From contig JAEWMY010000056.1 of assembly GCA_023393015.1 (NCBI GenBank), positions 1-64,000 on the forward strand: 64,000 bases of DNA. Reading direction: 5' to 3'. The notes under the pieces are model-generated. The model did not search any database and had not been told where the DNA came from. It saw only the letters and a program-made list of their open reading frames with translations. The stretch is from Spirochaetota bacterium (lineage in GTDB: Bacteria > Spirochaetota > Spirochaetia > Treponematales > Treponemataceae). How positions within the stretch are numbered: position 1 is the stretch's first letter; each line of letters begins with the position of its first letter. The translations under genes were made by a program, and so were the position numbers. Below are positions 23,895 through 32,885 of this stretch, piece by piece.

Positions 23895-25352
23895 CTAGGC
23901 GCCCGCTTGCTCGACTATATCGGGGAAATCGTGGTTGACGTCCACGAAATACCGCAAGTCGAAATCCTCGTGGGTCACGACGACGAGGATCGTCTCGTGC
24001 GTCTCGAGATACGCCGAAAGCGCGCGCATGACCCGGGTTCTCGTCTCGAAGTCGATGTGCGCGAACGGCTCGTCGAGAAGCAGGACCTCCGGTCGCGCGG
24101 TAAGCGCGCGGGCTATGTCCATCCGCTTCATCTCGCCCGAGGACAGGGAGTGCGGATAGGCCTCGAGATGCGCGGGGGTCAACCCGACGCGGGCGAGGTT
24201 GTCGGCGAGGCCGTCGGGAAGCCCCGAGGCGTCGCGGGCAAGCGGGGAGATGTGCCGGAAGGAATCGGCGATCTTGAGGTCGGGAAAGAAGGAGTAGCGC
24301 GAGTCCTGCTGGACGACGGCGATTCTCCGGCGGAAGGGCCGGAACGGGGCGGGGTCCCATCCCCGCTCGTCCGGTTTCAGGGCGACGAGGTCGGCGCCGT
24401 CGAGGACGATTTTCCCCTTCGTGCCGTCCATGAGCCTGAGTATCGCCTTGATCATGCTCGACTTCCCGCAGCCAGAGGGCCCGGTTATGCCGTACACGAC
24501 GGAACGCTCGAATTTCACGCCGAGCCCGGAGAAGGCGACGAAGGGACGCTCGCCGAAGATACCGCGCTTGAAGTACTTCTGCGATACGCGGGTAAGCTCC
24601 AGGGCCCCGCCGTCCGACGGCTCGCGGGTCGCCTTTTCGTAGCCGTCCGATTCCGGAATCGACTCTATCCTCGCGAGTCGGCCGCCGCCGAGGGCCCAGG
24701 CCTCGTCCATGCGGAGAGAGCGGATGAAGTCGAGATCGTGGCTCGCCATGAGCACGGTCTTGTCGCGGTCGTTCAGTATCTCCGAGTTGAGGAAATCCGC
24801 GAAACGCCTGCGGAGGTTCCGGTCGAGGTTGACCGTCGGCTCGTCGAGGAGGACGAGCCTCCCCGGCCGCGAGAACAGCGTCATGATCGTGACCCGCTGA
24901 AGCTCCCCTCCCGACACCTCGTCGGGGTAAAGCCTCGCGAAGGCGTCCAGGTTCAGGTTGAAATACTGTTCGAGCCTGCGCGCCACGACGGGAAGCATAC
25001 CCGGGGCGATGAGGTTGATGTTCTGCTCGAGCGTCAGGGCCGGGTTCATCGCTTGGGCGCTCTCGGCGGGAACGAACACGAGACCCGAGCGCATGATGAG
25101 TTCCCAGTAAGAGTGCGCGGTCTTCTCGCCGGAGCGGTACGCGTCGATTCCGTTTACGCGCATGGAGCCCTTGAAGCGGAAGACGCCGTTCGGCAGGATC
25201 CCCGCGACGGCTTTGAGGAAGACGGACTTGCCCGTCCCGGTGGGGCCGATTATCACGGTGGAACCGCCGACGACGGGCTCGAAATCGCTCGCCGCGAGGA
25301 GCGTGCGGCCGCCGAGTTCGATGGAAAAACCCCTGAGTGATACGGGCGTCAT
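23895..25352 (-). CDS. Peptide-type ABC transporter ATPase, two fused ABC domains
   Basis: The 485-aa protein fuses the DppD- and DppF-like ATPases that are usually separate. Domain 1 has Walker A IGPTGTGKSVFLK, signature VSGGELQRV and Walker B LVLLDEPTVNLD. Domain 2 has ITGPSGCGKSSMIK, signature LSSGEMKRMD and VLLLDEPFAHID. Both Walker A sites look competent. It is the last gene of the six-gene operon; its ATG overlaps the permease stop by 4 bp. A T-run terminator follows. Substrate is inferred to be a peptide or similar small molecule from the partner family 5 binding protein. Confidence 0.9.
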   Translation of the reverse strand: MTPVSLRGFSIELGGRTLLAASDFEPVVGGSTVIIGPTGTGKSVFLKAVAGILPNGVFRFKGSMRVNGIDAYRSGEKTAHSYWELIMRSGLVFVPAESAQAMNPALTLEQNINLIAPGMLPVVARRLEQYFNLNLDAFARLYPDEVSGGELQRVTIMTLFSRPGRLVLLDEPTVNLDRNLRRRFADFLNSEILNDRDKTVLMASHDLDFIRSLRMDEAWALGGGRLARIESIPESDGYEKATREPSDGGALELTRVSQKYFKRGIFGERPFVAFSGLGVKFERSVVYGITGPSGCGKSSMIKAILRLMDGTKGKIVLDGADLVALKPDERGWDPAPFRPFRRRIAVVQQDSRYSFFPDLKIADSFRHISPLARDASGLPDGLADNLARVGLTPAHLEAYPHSLSSGEMKRMDIARALTARPEVLLLDEPFAHIDFETRTRVMRALSAYLETHETILVVVTHEDFDLRYFVDVNHDFPDIVEQAGA

Positions 25353-26158
25353 AAGCCCTCCTTTGCGCGACCGCCCTGGATCGCGAGCATGAACGCGCCC
25401 GTGATCGCGACGAGCGCGAGCGAGGGAAGCCAGAAAAGCGCGGGATTCCCGCCCTCGAAAAGCGCGTCGCGGTTCGCCGCGATGAGCGCGCCGGGACTGA
25501 GGTGCGCCGGGGTACCGTAGCTTCCGAATCCGAGCTGGATGACGAAGCCGAACGAGCAGTCGAGCACGAGGGTCTTCATGAGCACGGTGGCGGCGACGCG
25601 AGCGATCGACCCGCGAATGGCGCGGCTTCCCGTCAGGATCGCGAGGATGCGACCCTTGGTGAAGCCGTAGGAACGGAACGACACGCTGTACTTCCGGTAA
25701 TAAAGGTCGGTAAGCGGGATCGCTATCCCGCGAACGGCCTCGGGAAGCGCCGTCACCGTCGCCGCGCAGATGAACACCGCGAGCGAGGCGACGGCCGAGG
25801 CCTCGCTTCCGTGACGCGCGAGGTAACCGGAAACGGGGGCGTAGAAAAACAGCGCGACGAGAATCGACGGTATCGACTCGACCATCGAAAACGCGCTCTT
25901 TACCGCGCGGCCGAAACCCATCGAGAGCACGCTGAAATACGCGAGACTCACGGACAGCGCCATGGCGACGACGAGCGTGGCGCCGAGCGTTACCGACAGC
26001 TCACGGAACGATGCGAACACGGCGCGCGAGTAGGAAACCTCCCTCGCGCCGATCAGTGCGTACACCGACGAGGGTTCCACGGGAGCCCACGAGAGGGCAA
26101 GGGGGGAGATCAAAAGCGCGATAGCGAGATACCGCGCGGGACTAGACCGATTTTTCAT
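25349..26158 (-). CDS. Peptide-type ABC transporter permease 2 (DppC-like)
   Basis: The 269-aa protein has about six membrane helices and a cytoplasmic coupling stretch (EAVRGIAIPLTDLYYRKYSVSFRSYG), followed by ILAILTGSRAIRGSIARVAATVL. It is the DppC-type half of the channel. The start overlaps the preceding permease gene by 17 bp, and its own stop overlaps the ATPase start by 4 bp (ATGA), indicating tight translational coupling. Conservation to textbook DppC is modest, so substrate predictions should be cautious. Confidence 0.82.
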   Translation of the reverse strand: MKNRSSPARYLAIALLISPLALSWAPVEPSSVYALIGAREVSYSRAVFASFRELSVTLGATLVVAMALSVSLAYFSVLSMGFGRAVKSAFSMVESIPSILVALFFYAPVSGYLARHGSEASAVASLAVFICAATVTALPEAVRGIAIPLTDLYYRKYSVSFRSYGFTKGRILAILTGSRAIRGSIARVAATVLMKTLVLDCSFGFVIQLGFGSYGTPAHLSPGALIAANRDALFEGGNPALFWLPSLALVAITGAFMLAIQGGRAKEGL

Positions 26159-27026
26159 ACCACCTCGGATAGACGAGAAAGAGGACCGTCTTCACCGCGA
26201 AGGTGACGACCGCGTTGAGGCACAGGAGGATAAAGACGGAAGCCACGAGAAGGTCCGTGTTCGTCGCGAGCAGGGCGTCGAGAAGGGTACTCCCGAGCCC
26301 CGGAAAGGAAAAGACGATCTCGGCGATCGTCACCGAGCCGACGATGGCGGGAACCTTGCCCGCGAGATACGGAAGGAACCTCGGCAGGCTCGACGCGAAG
26401 AGGTAGCCGGACCAGGTACCCGGCAGGGGAAAGGCCGAGCCGAGGGGATTACCGAGCGTGCCGAACACGATCGCGTGCGTCGTGTCGGCCTGCGCGAGCA
26501 TGTCCGCGCCCAGGAAGCGCGCCGCGTCCCAGGAAAGGCCGCCCAGGAGGACCGTGACGACCGCGATGAACACGAACGGCGTTTCGCTCCCGAAGGCCTG
26601 CGCGAGCGCCCAGAACCCCACGAAAAGGGGACAGGCGGCAAGCGCCGAAACGACCGCGTCGAGGACGGCGTAGAGCCCCGCCGCGCCCCGCGAACCGTGC
26701 CGGTTGACGAGGTAGCGCGAGGCGCTCGAGGCCGCCGCGAGCGAAAGCGAGATCGCCGCCAGGAACGCGAGCGACACGAGCGCGAGGGGCAGCGTCACCG
26801 CCGCCCCGCTCGCTATTATCCGCCCGGCGGTGAATCCGGGATGCGCCGTCGAGAAATCCTCCGAACCGGTCACGAGCGAAAAGAACGACCGGGCGGTATC
26901 CGCGTAGCTCTCGGGCGGCGCGCCGATCGACGCGAGATAGAGGAGCGCCAGCGCGCACGTTCCCGCGAGGGCGAACACGATTCCGTGAACGAAAAATTCG
27001 CGGGCGAAGAAACGCAACAGTCTCAT
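26142..27026 (-). CDS. Peptide-type ABC transporter permease 1 (DppB-like)
   Basis: The 294-aa protein begins with an N-terminal membrane helix (FFVHGIVFALAGTCALALLYL), then an extracytoplasmic segment of about 60 residues. About five more helices follow, including the coupling region GSVTIAEIVFSFPGLGSTLLDALLATNTDLL. The FSFPGLG segment is a strong marker of DppB/OppB-type permeases. It starts 4 bp after the binding-protein gene stop and overlaps permease 2 by 17 bp. Confidence 0.87.
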   Translation of the reverse strand: MRLLRFFAREFFVHGIVFALAGTCALALLYLASIGAPPESYADTARSFFSLVTGSEDFSTAHPGFTAGRIIASGAAVTLPLALVSLAFLAAISLSLAAASSASRYLVNRHGSRGAAGLYAVLDAVVSALAACPLFVGFWALAQAFGSETPFVFIAVVTVLLGGLSWDAARFLGADMLAQADTTHAIVFGTLGNPLGSAFPLPGTWSGYLFASSLPRFLPYLAGKVPAIVGSVTIAEIVFSFPGLGSTLLDALLATNTDLLVASVFILLCLNAVVTFAVKTVLFLVYPRWYEKSV

Positions 27027-27030
27027 GCCG

Positions 27031-28641
27031 CTAGTTCCTCAGCGTCCAATTCTCGACCGACAGGAAGGGATTGTCGGTGGCGATGGCCACGTTGCCGAGT
27101 CCGCGAGTGTAGACGTCCTTCTCGAGAGAGCACAGGTACATGGCCGGCGCGACGGAAGAGATGCGCTCGTTGAGCGCGAGCGTAAGGTCCACCCACTTCG
27201 CGGTCACGACCTCGCGGTCCCAGCGGTCGAACAGCGCGTCGATCTCGCGGTCGGACACTCCGGTGACGTTGAGGTCGCCCTTGCTCCGGTACCAGCGGCC
27301 CAAGTCGGAATAGAGGTTGTCGAAACCGTCGCAGTACACGAGCGCGAGCTCGTACGACTTCTCGTCGAACACCATGCGCCTGAATACCTGATCGCCGGTG
27401 CGTTTCGCCTCGACCTCGAGCCCGATGGAAGCCATCTGGCGCACGATGCCCTCGGCCATTCTCGTGCCGAACTCGCCCATCGAATCAGGGTACAGGAGTA
27501 TCGCCGTCTGTCCCGCGATGCCGCCGGATTTCGAAAGACGGCGCGCGAGGTCCGGGTCGTGCGGAAGGTGGTTCGGTATCTGCTCGTTCACGTACTCGGG
27601 TATGTTTCGGGTGAACAGGTCCGAGGGAAACGGTCCCGGATTCAGCACGACGCCGACTTCCTGATCGGTGATCGACGGCACGAGCGAGGGACGGTCGAGC
27701 GACATGGCGAGCGCCTTGCGCGCGTCCACGTTCGGGAAGGACTTGAGGTTGACCGCGACCTGGTAGAAGGCGTAGGGCAGGTAGGAGTTGATGTCCACCT
27801 CGCTCATTTTCGCCACCTTGGACCGGTCCATCGGCGAGGTCTCGAGGACGAGATTGACACGGCCCTTCCTCAGTTCGTTCATGCGGATGACGGGGTCGAT
27901 CATCTTCTTGATGACGATTCCCGTCGCCTTCGGAACGCCCTTGAAGTAGGCGCCGTTCACCTCGAACCCGACCCACTTGCCGATTTCCCATCCGGAAAGG
28001 CGGTACGGACCGGTACCCACGGGCTCAACGGCGAAATTCCGCTCGTTCTCCCCGGAGCGCATGTTCGCGTCCATCGCCTTGCCCTGATACGTAGAGGGGA
28101 TGATCTTGAACGTCAGCACGGGATACGCCCTGAATTCCGGAATCGGATTCACGAACTCGATCTCGACAGTGCTCGAGTTGACGGCCCGGACGTCCTTGAT
28201 GAAGGATTCGAGATACGCCTTCTTCGGCGAGGCGTTCTTCTCGTCCATGTACGCGTCGAAGGAATACTCGACGTCCTCGGCAACGACGGGATTCCCGTCG
28301 TGCCAGAAGGCCTGCCTGATGAGCACGGTGTAGGTCTTCTTGTCTTTCGGGTCCTGCTCGATGCTCTCGGCGAGCGCGAGCTCGGGATACAGGGATCCCG
28401 ACTCGGCGTCGACCTCGAAGTTGACGAGTCCGTCGAACACGAGCTCGGAAGCGTTCATGCCGGACACGTTCTGCTCGAGAACCGGATTGAGCGAGTCGGG
28501 AAGGTTCGAAACCGCCACGACGATGCCGCGCGGCTGGTTTTTCCAGATCACGAGCGCCGCGACCGAGGCGAGCACGACAGCGAGCGCCGCCCCGCCGACA
28601 ATGACGTTTTTCCTGGTAAGCAAATTCCTCTGATTCATCAT
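27031..28641 (-). CDS. Family 5 extracellular solute-binding protein (peptide ABC)
   Basis: The 536-aa protein has an N-terminal membrane anchor (about residues 13-33, VIVGGAALAVVLASVAALVIW) without a lipobox. The SBP_bac_5 fold follows, with SLNPVLEQNVSGMNASELVFDGLV, RQAFWHDGNPVVAEDVEYSFDAY and the EPVGTGPYRL signature. It should capture oligopeptides or a similar ligand for the two permeases and the ATPase downstream. It follows the upstream lipoprotein gene with only 1 bp between, so all are co-transcribed. Two in-frame ATGs (28641, 28638) are possible starts. Confidence 0.92.
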   Translation of the reverse strand: MMNQRNLLTRKNVIVGGAALAVVLASVAALVIWKNQPRGIVVAVSNLPDSLNPVLEQNVSGMNASELVFDGLVNFEVDAESGSLYPELALAESIEQDPKDKKTYTVLIRQAFWHDGNPVVAEDVEYSFDAYMDEKNASPKKAYLESFIKDVRAVNSSTVEIEFVNPIPEFRAYPVLTFKIIPSTYQGKAMDANMRSGENERNFAVEPVGTGPYRLSGWEIGKWVGFEVNGAYFKGVPKATGIVIKKMIDPVIRMNELRKGRVNLVLETSPMDRSKVAKMSEVDINSYLPYAFYQVAVNLKSFPNVDARKALAMSLDRPSLVPSITDQEVGVVLNPGPFPSDLFTRNIPEYVNEQIPNHLPHDPDLARRLSKSGGIAGQTAILLYPDSMGEFGTRMAEGIVRQMASIGLEVEAKRTGDQVFRRMVFDEKSYELALVYCDGFDNLYSDLGRWYRSKGDLNVTGVSDREIDALFDRWDREVVTAKWVDLTLALNERISSVAPAMYLCSLEKDVYTRGLGNVAIATDNPFLSVENWTLRN

Positions 28642-28642
28642 C

Positions 28643-30103
28643 CTACCTCATCCTCATGATAAACGAGCTGTATACGACGGCTTCGCCTTCGTATTCCGCC
28701 GTCTTTCCCGGCTGTATCTCGAAGAAATACTTGTTCGTCGGCAGCTGTCCGCCAGCGTTGAGAACCGGCCACGAATTGCCGACCTTGTAGTTCCGGTTGA
28801 CCAAGTCGCTCATCTTGTTCTTCTCGATGAGCTTTCCCGACCTGGTGTTCTCGCCGAACACGCGAACGACGCGGTTATCCTTCATGGTGATAACGAGATC
28901 GTTCATCTCGCCGCGGGGAATCGAGACCATCCCCCACCAGTATTCGTCTTTCTTCGCCTTCTTGGCGGAGAAGACCGCCGGGCGGCTTTTCTTTCCCTCG
29001 TCGCCCGTCGAGGGCGCCGGATTGAAGAGGCCGATCATGACGGGCATGACGACCTTGCCCCGGCTCGCGATTTCCTTCGCGGTCCTGATCTCGTTGTTGA
29101 TCTGCGCGATCTTCAAGTCCAGGTCGCGCTTCTGTCCGTCGACCTCGTCGAGCACGTCCTTTCCTATGCTCTCCGGGTAATTTCCCGCGAAGGCGATCAT
29201 TTCCTTGTGCACCGAGTCGATGTTCGCCTTCACCGATTCCTGGTGCGCGAGCAGTTCCTCGAGGCTCATGGCGCCTTCCTTGCCCTTCTCCGGGACGCGG
29301 GCGAATTCCTCGCCGATCCGGTCCTTGTAGTGATAGGCCTGCGCCCGTATGGCGCCGTCGCGCTCGACGGAAACGTTCTGCGTCTCGCGGCGGAGCAGCT
29401 TGCGCTCGGCGGCCACGCCGGCGCCCGTCGCGACGCCGGCGGAAGAGGATTCGGAAGCGAGGGCGGACTCGGCCTTCTTGTACGCCTCGAGCGAGGAATC
29501 GAAGGCCGAAAGGCGCGCGGCGAAGTCCTCGGAGGAACGGCCCTCCTCGGCGAACGCCTCGGCCTTCGCGGCGCGTGCGCGCGACGCGGTGACGATCTCC
29601 GCTTCCTTGAGGAGGATGGCGAGACCCTCCGTCTCGCCGTAGGCCTTTACCGACTTCCGGCCGATGTCGCGCGCCCGCGCGGCGTTTCCGCCCGCGAGCA
29701 GGGCGCGCATGCGTCCCTCCGAAAGGACCGCGCCGTCCTTCCTGACGCCGCCCGGCAACGTCAGCCGTTCGTCGAGCGAGGAAAACGAGGCAAGGGCCTT
29801 TTCGCACGCCGCGAGCAGCTTCGCTTCGGACTGCTTCCCGCCGTCCGTCGCGTCGGACACGGCCTGCTCGCCCTTGTCGTACGACTCGATGTAATCGAGG
29901 TATCTCTTTCGCGTCTTGGGCTCCCCGATGTCGGCCCAGTATCCGCGCGCCGCCTCGGGATTCCGCTTGTTCCAGGCTTCTATTCCCTTCTCGACGCTCC
30001 GCTCGTCAGGGCTTCCGCCCTTTCCGGTCGTCGCGCACGACGCAAGCGCGACCGCGACGGCGGCCGCGATCGCCAATCTTCCGATATATGCCCGTACGTT
30101 CAT
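28643..30103 (-). CDS. Lipoprotein with helical repeats and C-terminal beta domain, unknown function
   Basis: The 486-aa product starts with a lipoprotein signal (LAIAAAVAVALASC, Cys near residue 21). A long Ala/Glu/Lys-rich helical region, about 35-350, includes likely coiled coil. The C-terminal domain has basic and aromatic residues (KKDEYWWGMVSIPRGEMNDLVITMKD, then PTNKYFFEIQPG) and looks beta-rich. I recognise no family. ATG at 30103 has GGAGG upstream and overlaps the FGE-like gene stop (ATGA). Its place between an FGE-like lipoprotein and a peptide ABC system suggests an envelope role connected with that importer. Confidence 0.75.
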   Translation of the reverse strand: MNVRAYIGRLAIAAAVAVALASCATTGKGGSPDERSVEKGIEAWNKRNPEAARGYWADIGEPKTRKRYLDYIESYDKGEQAVSDATDGGKQSEAKLLAACEKALASFSSLDERLTLPGGVRKDGAVLSEGRMRALLAGGNAARARDIGRKSVKAYGETEGLAILLKEAEIVTASRARAAKAEAFAEEGRSSEDFAARLSAFDSSLEAYKKAESALASESSSAGVATGAGVAAERKLLRRETQNVSVERDGAIRAQAYHYKDRIGEEFARVPEKGKEGAMSLEELLAHQESVKANIDSVHKEMIAFAGNYPESIGKDVLDEVDGQKRDLDLKIAQINNEIRTAKEIASRGKVVMPVMIGLFNPAPSTGDEGKKSRPAVFSAKKAKKDEYWWGMVSIPRGEMNDLVITMKDNRVVRVFGENTRSGKLIEKNKMSDLVNRNYKVGNSWPVLNAGGQLPTNKYFFEIQPGKTAEYEGEAVVYSSFIMRMR

Positions 30104-31701
30104 TTCTTGACCTCCATTACGACGCGGAATCCGACGTCCGCGTATGTCTTGGCGGGATCGGTTTCCCGCCTGTTGGATATTCTCAGGTCGTTCGGCCCTT
30201 CCATCCACGAGCCTCCCTTCGAAACCTGCGCCTCTCCGGCGGGAGACGCGACGAGCTCCCAAACGTTTCCGGCCATGTCGCGCATTCCCCAGGGATTCGC
30301 CCCGTTCGGGAACGAGCCGACCGGGGAAGGCCGCTTGTATTTACCGTTTCCGCGGAAGTTGCCCCGCTCGCCGTCGGCGGCGTTTTCGTCGCCCCAGGGA
30401 AAGGCGACGTTCCGTCCGGCCTTCGCGGCCTTTTCCCACTCCGCCTCGGTGGGAAGCCTAACCGTCGATCCGGTCACGATCGAAAGCCAGGAGACGAAAG
30501 CCTCCGCGTCGGCGCGCGTGACGCCGACCACCGGCTGATCCGGTAGAGTATACTCCGGGTTGTCGAGAAAATCCGGAACCACGGCGTATCCGGTCGCGTC
30601 CAGGAACGTCCTGTATTGCGCGTTCGTCACCGGGTCGGCGGCGATCTCGTACGCGCCGGTTTCCGCTTCGCGCGGCGCCTCGCGCTTCGACGCCCGTTTG
30701 TCTCCGGCGACGGCGCCCATGGCGAACGGGCCGGCCTCGACGCGGACGAAGGGACCGAACCGGCTCGCGAGCGAATCGCCTACGACGAAGGTCGCGTCCG
30801 CGGCGATCCTCTCGTCTATCGATGAAAGTCTCGCGGCGGTACGACGCGCGTCGGCCTGAGCGAGGGTGGATAAGCCCGCGGTAACGCGGAGGGTGACGGA
30901 CGGAGAGGCCGCCACGTCGAGGGCGGGAACGCGAAAGAGGGCGTTGCCGCGCGAGTCCGTCCGCGCGCTTGCGGCGGTTCCGCCGATCTCTTCTCCGTCG
31001 CGCGACCAGACGGCCGCGAGCGGAACGCCAGCGATCGCCGCGCCCGCCGAATCGACGAGGCTCGCGGCAACGGACGCGTCCGCCGAAAGGATGCCGTTCG
31101 CGGGCGATAGGGCGAGCGACAGCGTAGCCGACTGACCCGCCAGGGTCTCGACGATCGCGTCGGAAAGGAGCGAATCCCCGCCCTCCTCGACCGTCAGGAG
31201 ACCTTCAACGCCCGCGAGCTCGAGCCGCGAGAGCGTCTCCGCCGCGGAAGCGACGCGTTCGGCGTAGGGACGCGAATCGGAAAGACGTCCGAGCGCCGGA
31301 GCGAGTTCCTTTCTCAGGGACGCCTCGCGCGTCGCCTCGAATTTTTGCCAGTCTTCCTCGCGTACCCGAAGCGTCACGCTCGTCGAATCCGAACCCTTGA
31401 GCTCGGCGACGCGTTTCGTCTCGAGGGATATCCCGCGCGCGGCCTCGAGCGTCACGTTGACTCTCCTCGCTTCGCCCGAACGCTTGCGCATCGACGACTC
31501 GAGGGCGTTCGCGATCAAGTCGCGTTTCGCCTCAAGTTCGGCCTCCTCGAGCGAGCCTCCTTTTCCGTACCCGTACAGGTATCCGTCCTCCTGCTTGACC
31601 CTCTCGGGATCAACCGAGGAACAGGACTGCAGGGCGAACGCCGCGAGGCATGACGCGATGGCGAACCACGCGCGGGATTTTTGTTTCCACGTTCTATTCA
31701 T
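30100..31701 (-). CDS. Lipoprotein with LPP20-like N-terminus and FGE-sulfatase-type domain
   Basis: The 533-aa product has a lipoprotein signal (FAIASCLAAFALQSC, Cys near residue 27). An LPP20-like segment follows (GYGKGGSLEEAELEAKRDLI). Then come a putative beta-sandwich region and, from about residue 315, a formylglycine-generating-enzyme fold: VEAGPFAMGA, PVTNAQYRTFLDATGY, LPTEAEWEKAAKAG, PWGDENA, DMAGNVWELV, SKGGSWMEGPNDLRISNRRE, GFRVV. The Cys-Arg pair used by true FGE near the C-terminus is replaced (LRISNR), so catalysis of Cys oxidation is unlikely; a binding or structural role is more plausible. It is the first gene of the six-gene operon, with a GGAG site before the ATG. Confidence 0.85.
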   Translation of the reverse strand: MNRTWKQKSRAWFAIASCLAAFALQSCSSVDPERVKQEDGYLYGYGKGGSLEEAELEAKRDLIANALESSMRKRSGEARRVNVTLEAARGISLETKRVAELKGSDSTSVTLRVREEDWQKFEATREASLRKELAPALGRLSDSRPYAERVASAAETLSRLELAGVEGLLTVEEGGDSLLSDAIVETLAGQSATLSLALSPANGILSADASVAASLVDSAGAAIAGVPLAAVWSRDGEEIGGTAASARTDSRGNALFRVPALDVAASPSVTLRVTAGLSTLAQADARRTAARLSSIDERIAADATFVVGDSLASRFGPFVRVEAGPFAMGAVAGDKRASKREAPREAETGAYEIAADPVTNAQYRTFLDATGYAVVPDFLDNPEYTLPDQPVVGVTRADAEAFVSWLSIVTGSTVRLPTEAEWEKAAKAGRNVAFPWGDENAADGERGNFRGNGKYKRPSPVGSFPNGANPWGMRDMAGNVWELVASPAGEAQVSKGGSWMEGPNDLRISNRRETDPAKTYADVGFRVVMEVKK

Positions 31702-31993
31702 ACGCACACTCCATGAATCGTTTTCTTCTGGCCGGCGACGCCGGCACGCCGAAAAACACTCCATCCGCGGACATTCTCGCGGTATTGGAGATTCTGGCGA
31801 TGGAACTCCGAGCGGGCCGAGCCCGAGCGAGTCCTTACGCCGTCGTCTTGCATGAGTGTAGTCGCGATATGTCAACGAAACTTCGCGGGATTGTCAAGAT
31901 TTCGCAAAGATTCTCCCGTCGTAGCGCGGGCGGGATGGCGTTTCGCGCTAAAAACGGCTAGAAATAAAACGCGAAAGATGTACACTGATGTCG

Positions 31994-32875
31994 ATGTATC
32001 GCGTAACGGGTTTCGTCTTTGCACTTACTTTCGTCTTTGCGGCCGCGACGGTCCACACGAGCGAATCGCCGCTTCCCGAAAGCCTTTCGGGCGGCTTGCG
32101 CGGAAAGGTATCCCAGTTCATGGAGTTCGAGCGCGACCAACGTTCGCTTCTCGTTCTCAAGAGAAGCGTCGTATTCGGACGCGACGGCAAACCGACGGCC
32201 GAGCGGAACTACGACGAGGCGGGCGACCTCACCGGGGAGACGCGATTCGCGTACTCGAAGGACGGGCTCCTGTCCGGCATCAAGGGAACCGATTCGTCCG
32301 GCGCGCTTACCTGGCGGTACTCGTATTCGTACGACGCCGAGGGACGGCAAAGTTCCGAATCCGCCTTCGACTCGTCGGGAGGCCTCGAGGGACGCGTGAC
32401 CTATTCGTACGACGGCAAGGGACGCCTTTCCGGAAAGACGCGGTACGACAAGGCCGGAAACGCGAGCCTTCAGGACACCTTTCAGTACGACGAGAAATCC
32501 CGACTCGTCGCGCGGCTCACGCTCTATTCCGACGGGAAGCTCCTCAAGCGCGTCATGTACTTCTACGACGCGCTCGGGCGCGCGACGGTCGAGGAGCGGT
32601 ATGACGCGAACGGCCTCTACGAACGCGAGGAATACGCGTACGGAACGGACGGCTATCTCGCCTCGAGCAAGACGTTCGCGGCGAGCGGCGCGTTGAAAAA
32701 GCGCGTCAAAAGGACGAACGGCAGCGACGGGCGAATCATAGAAGAAAGCGTCTTCGGCGCGAACGGAGCGCTCCGCTCGCGGACGGAGTATCAATACGAC
32801 GGGGCGGGAAACTGGGTCAGCAGGCACGAATCGGGAGGGAGTTTCGTGTTCAGGGAATACATCTACGCGGAATGA
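31994..32875 (+). CDS. Secreted protein with YD-like repeats
   Basis: The 293-aa protein has a signal peptide (MYRVTGFVFALTFVFAAATVHT). About ten imperfect units of roughly 20-23 residues follow, with a G-x-YSYDxxGRL core (examples YSYDAEGRQ, YSYDGKGRL, YFYDALGRA, YQYDGAGNW). These resemble RHS/YD repeats that form a carbohydrate-binding or shell-like beta structure. There is no toxin or RHS core domain. ATG at 31994 is preferred to 31988, because a TACACT -10 at 31981-31986 ends 7 nt before it. The response regulator starts 10 bp after its stop, so it may be part of the signalling operon. Confidence 0.78.
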   Translation: MYRVTGFVFALTFVFAAATVHTSESPLPESLSGGLRGKVSQFMEFERDQRSLLVLKRSVVFGRDGKPTAERNYDEAGDLTGETRFAYSKDGLLSGIKGTDSSGALTWRYSYSYDAEGRQSSESAFDSSGGLEGRVTYSYDGKGRLSGKTRYDKAGNASLQDTFQYDEKSRLVARLTLYSDGKLLKRVMYFYDALGRATVEERYDANGLYEREEYAYGTDGYLASSKTFAASGALKKRVKRTNGSDGRIIEESVFGANGALRSRTEYQYDGAGNWVSRHESGGSFVFREYIYAE

Positions 32876-32885
32876 GGTTTTGGCG

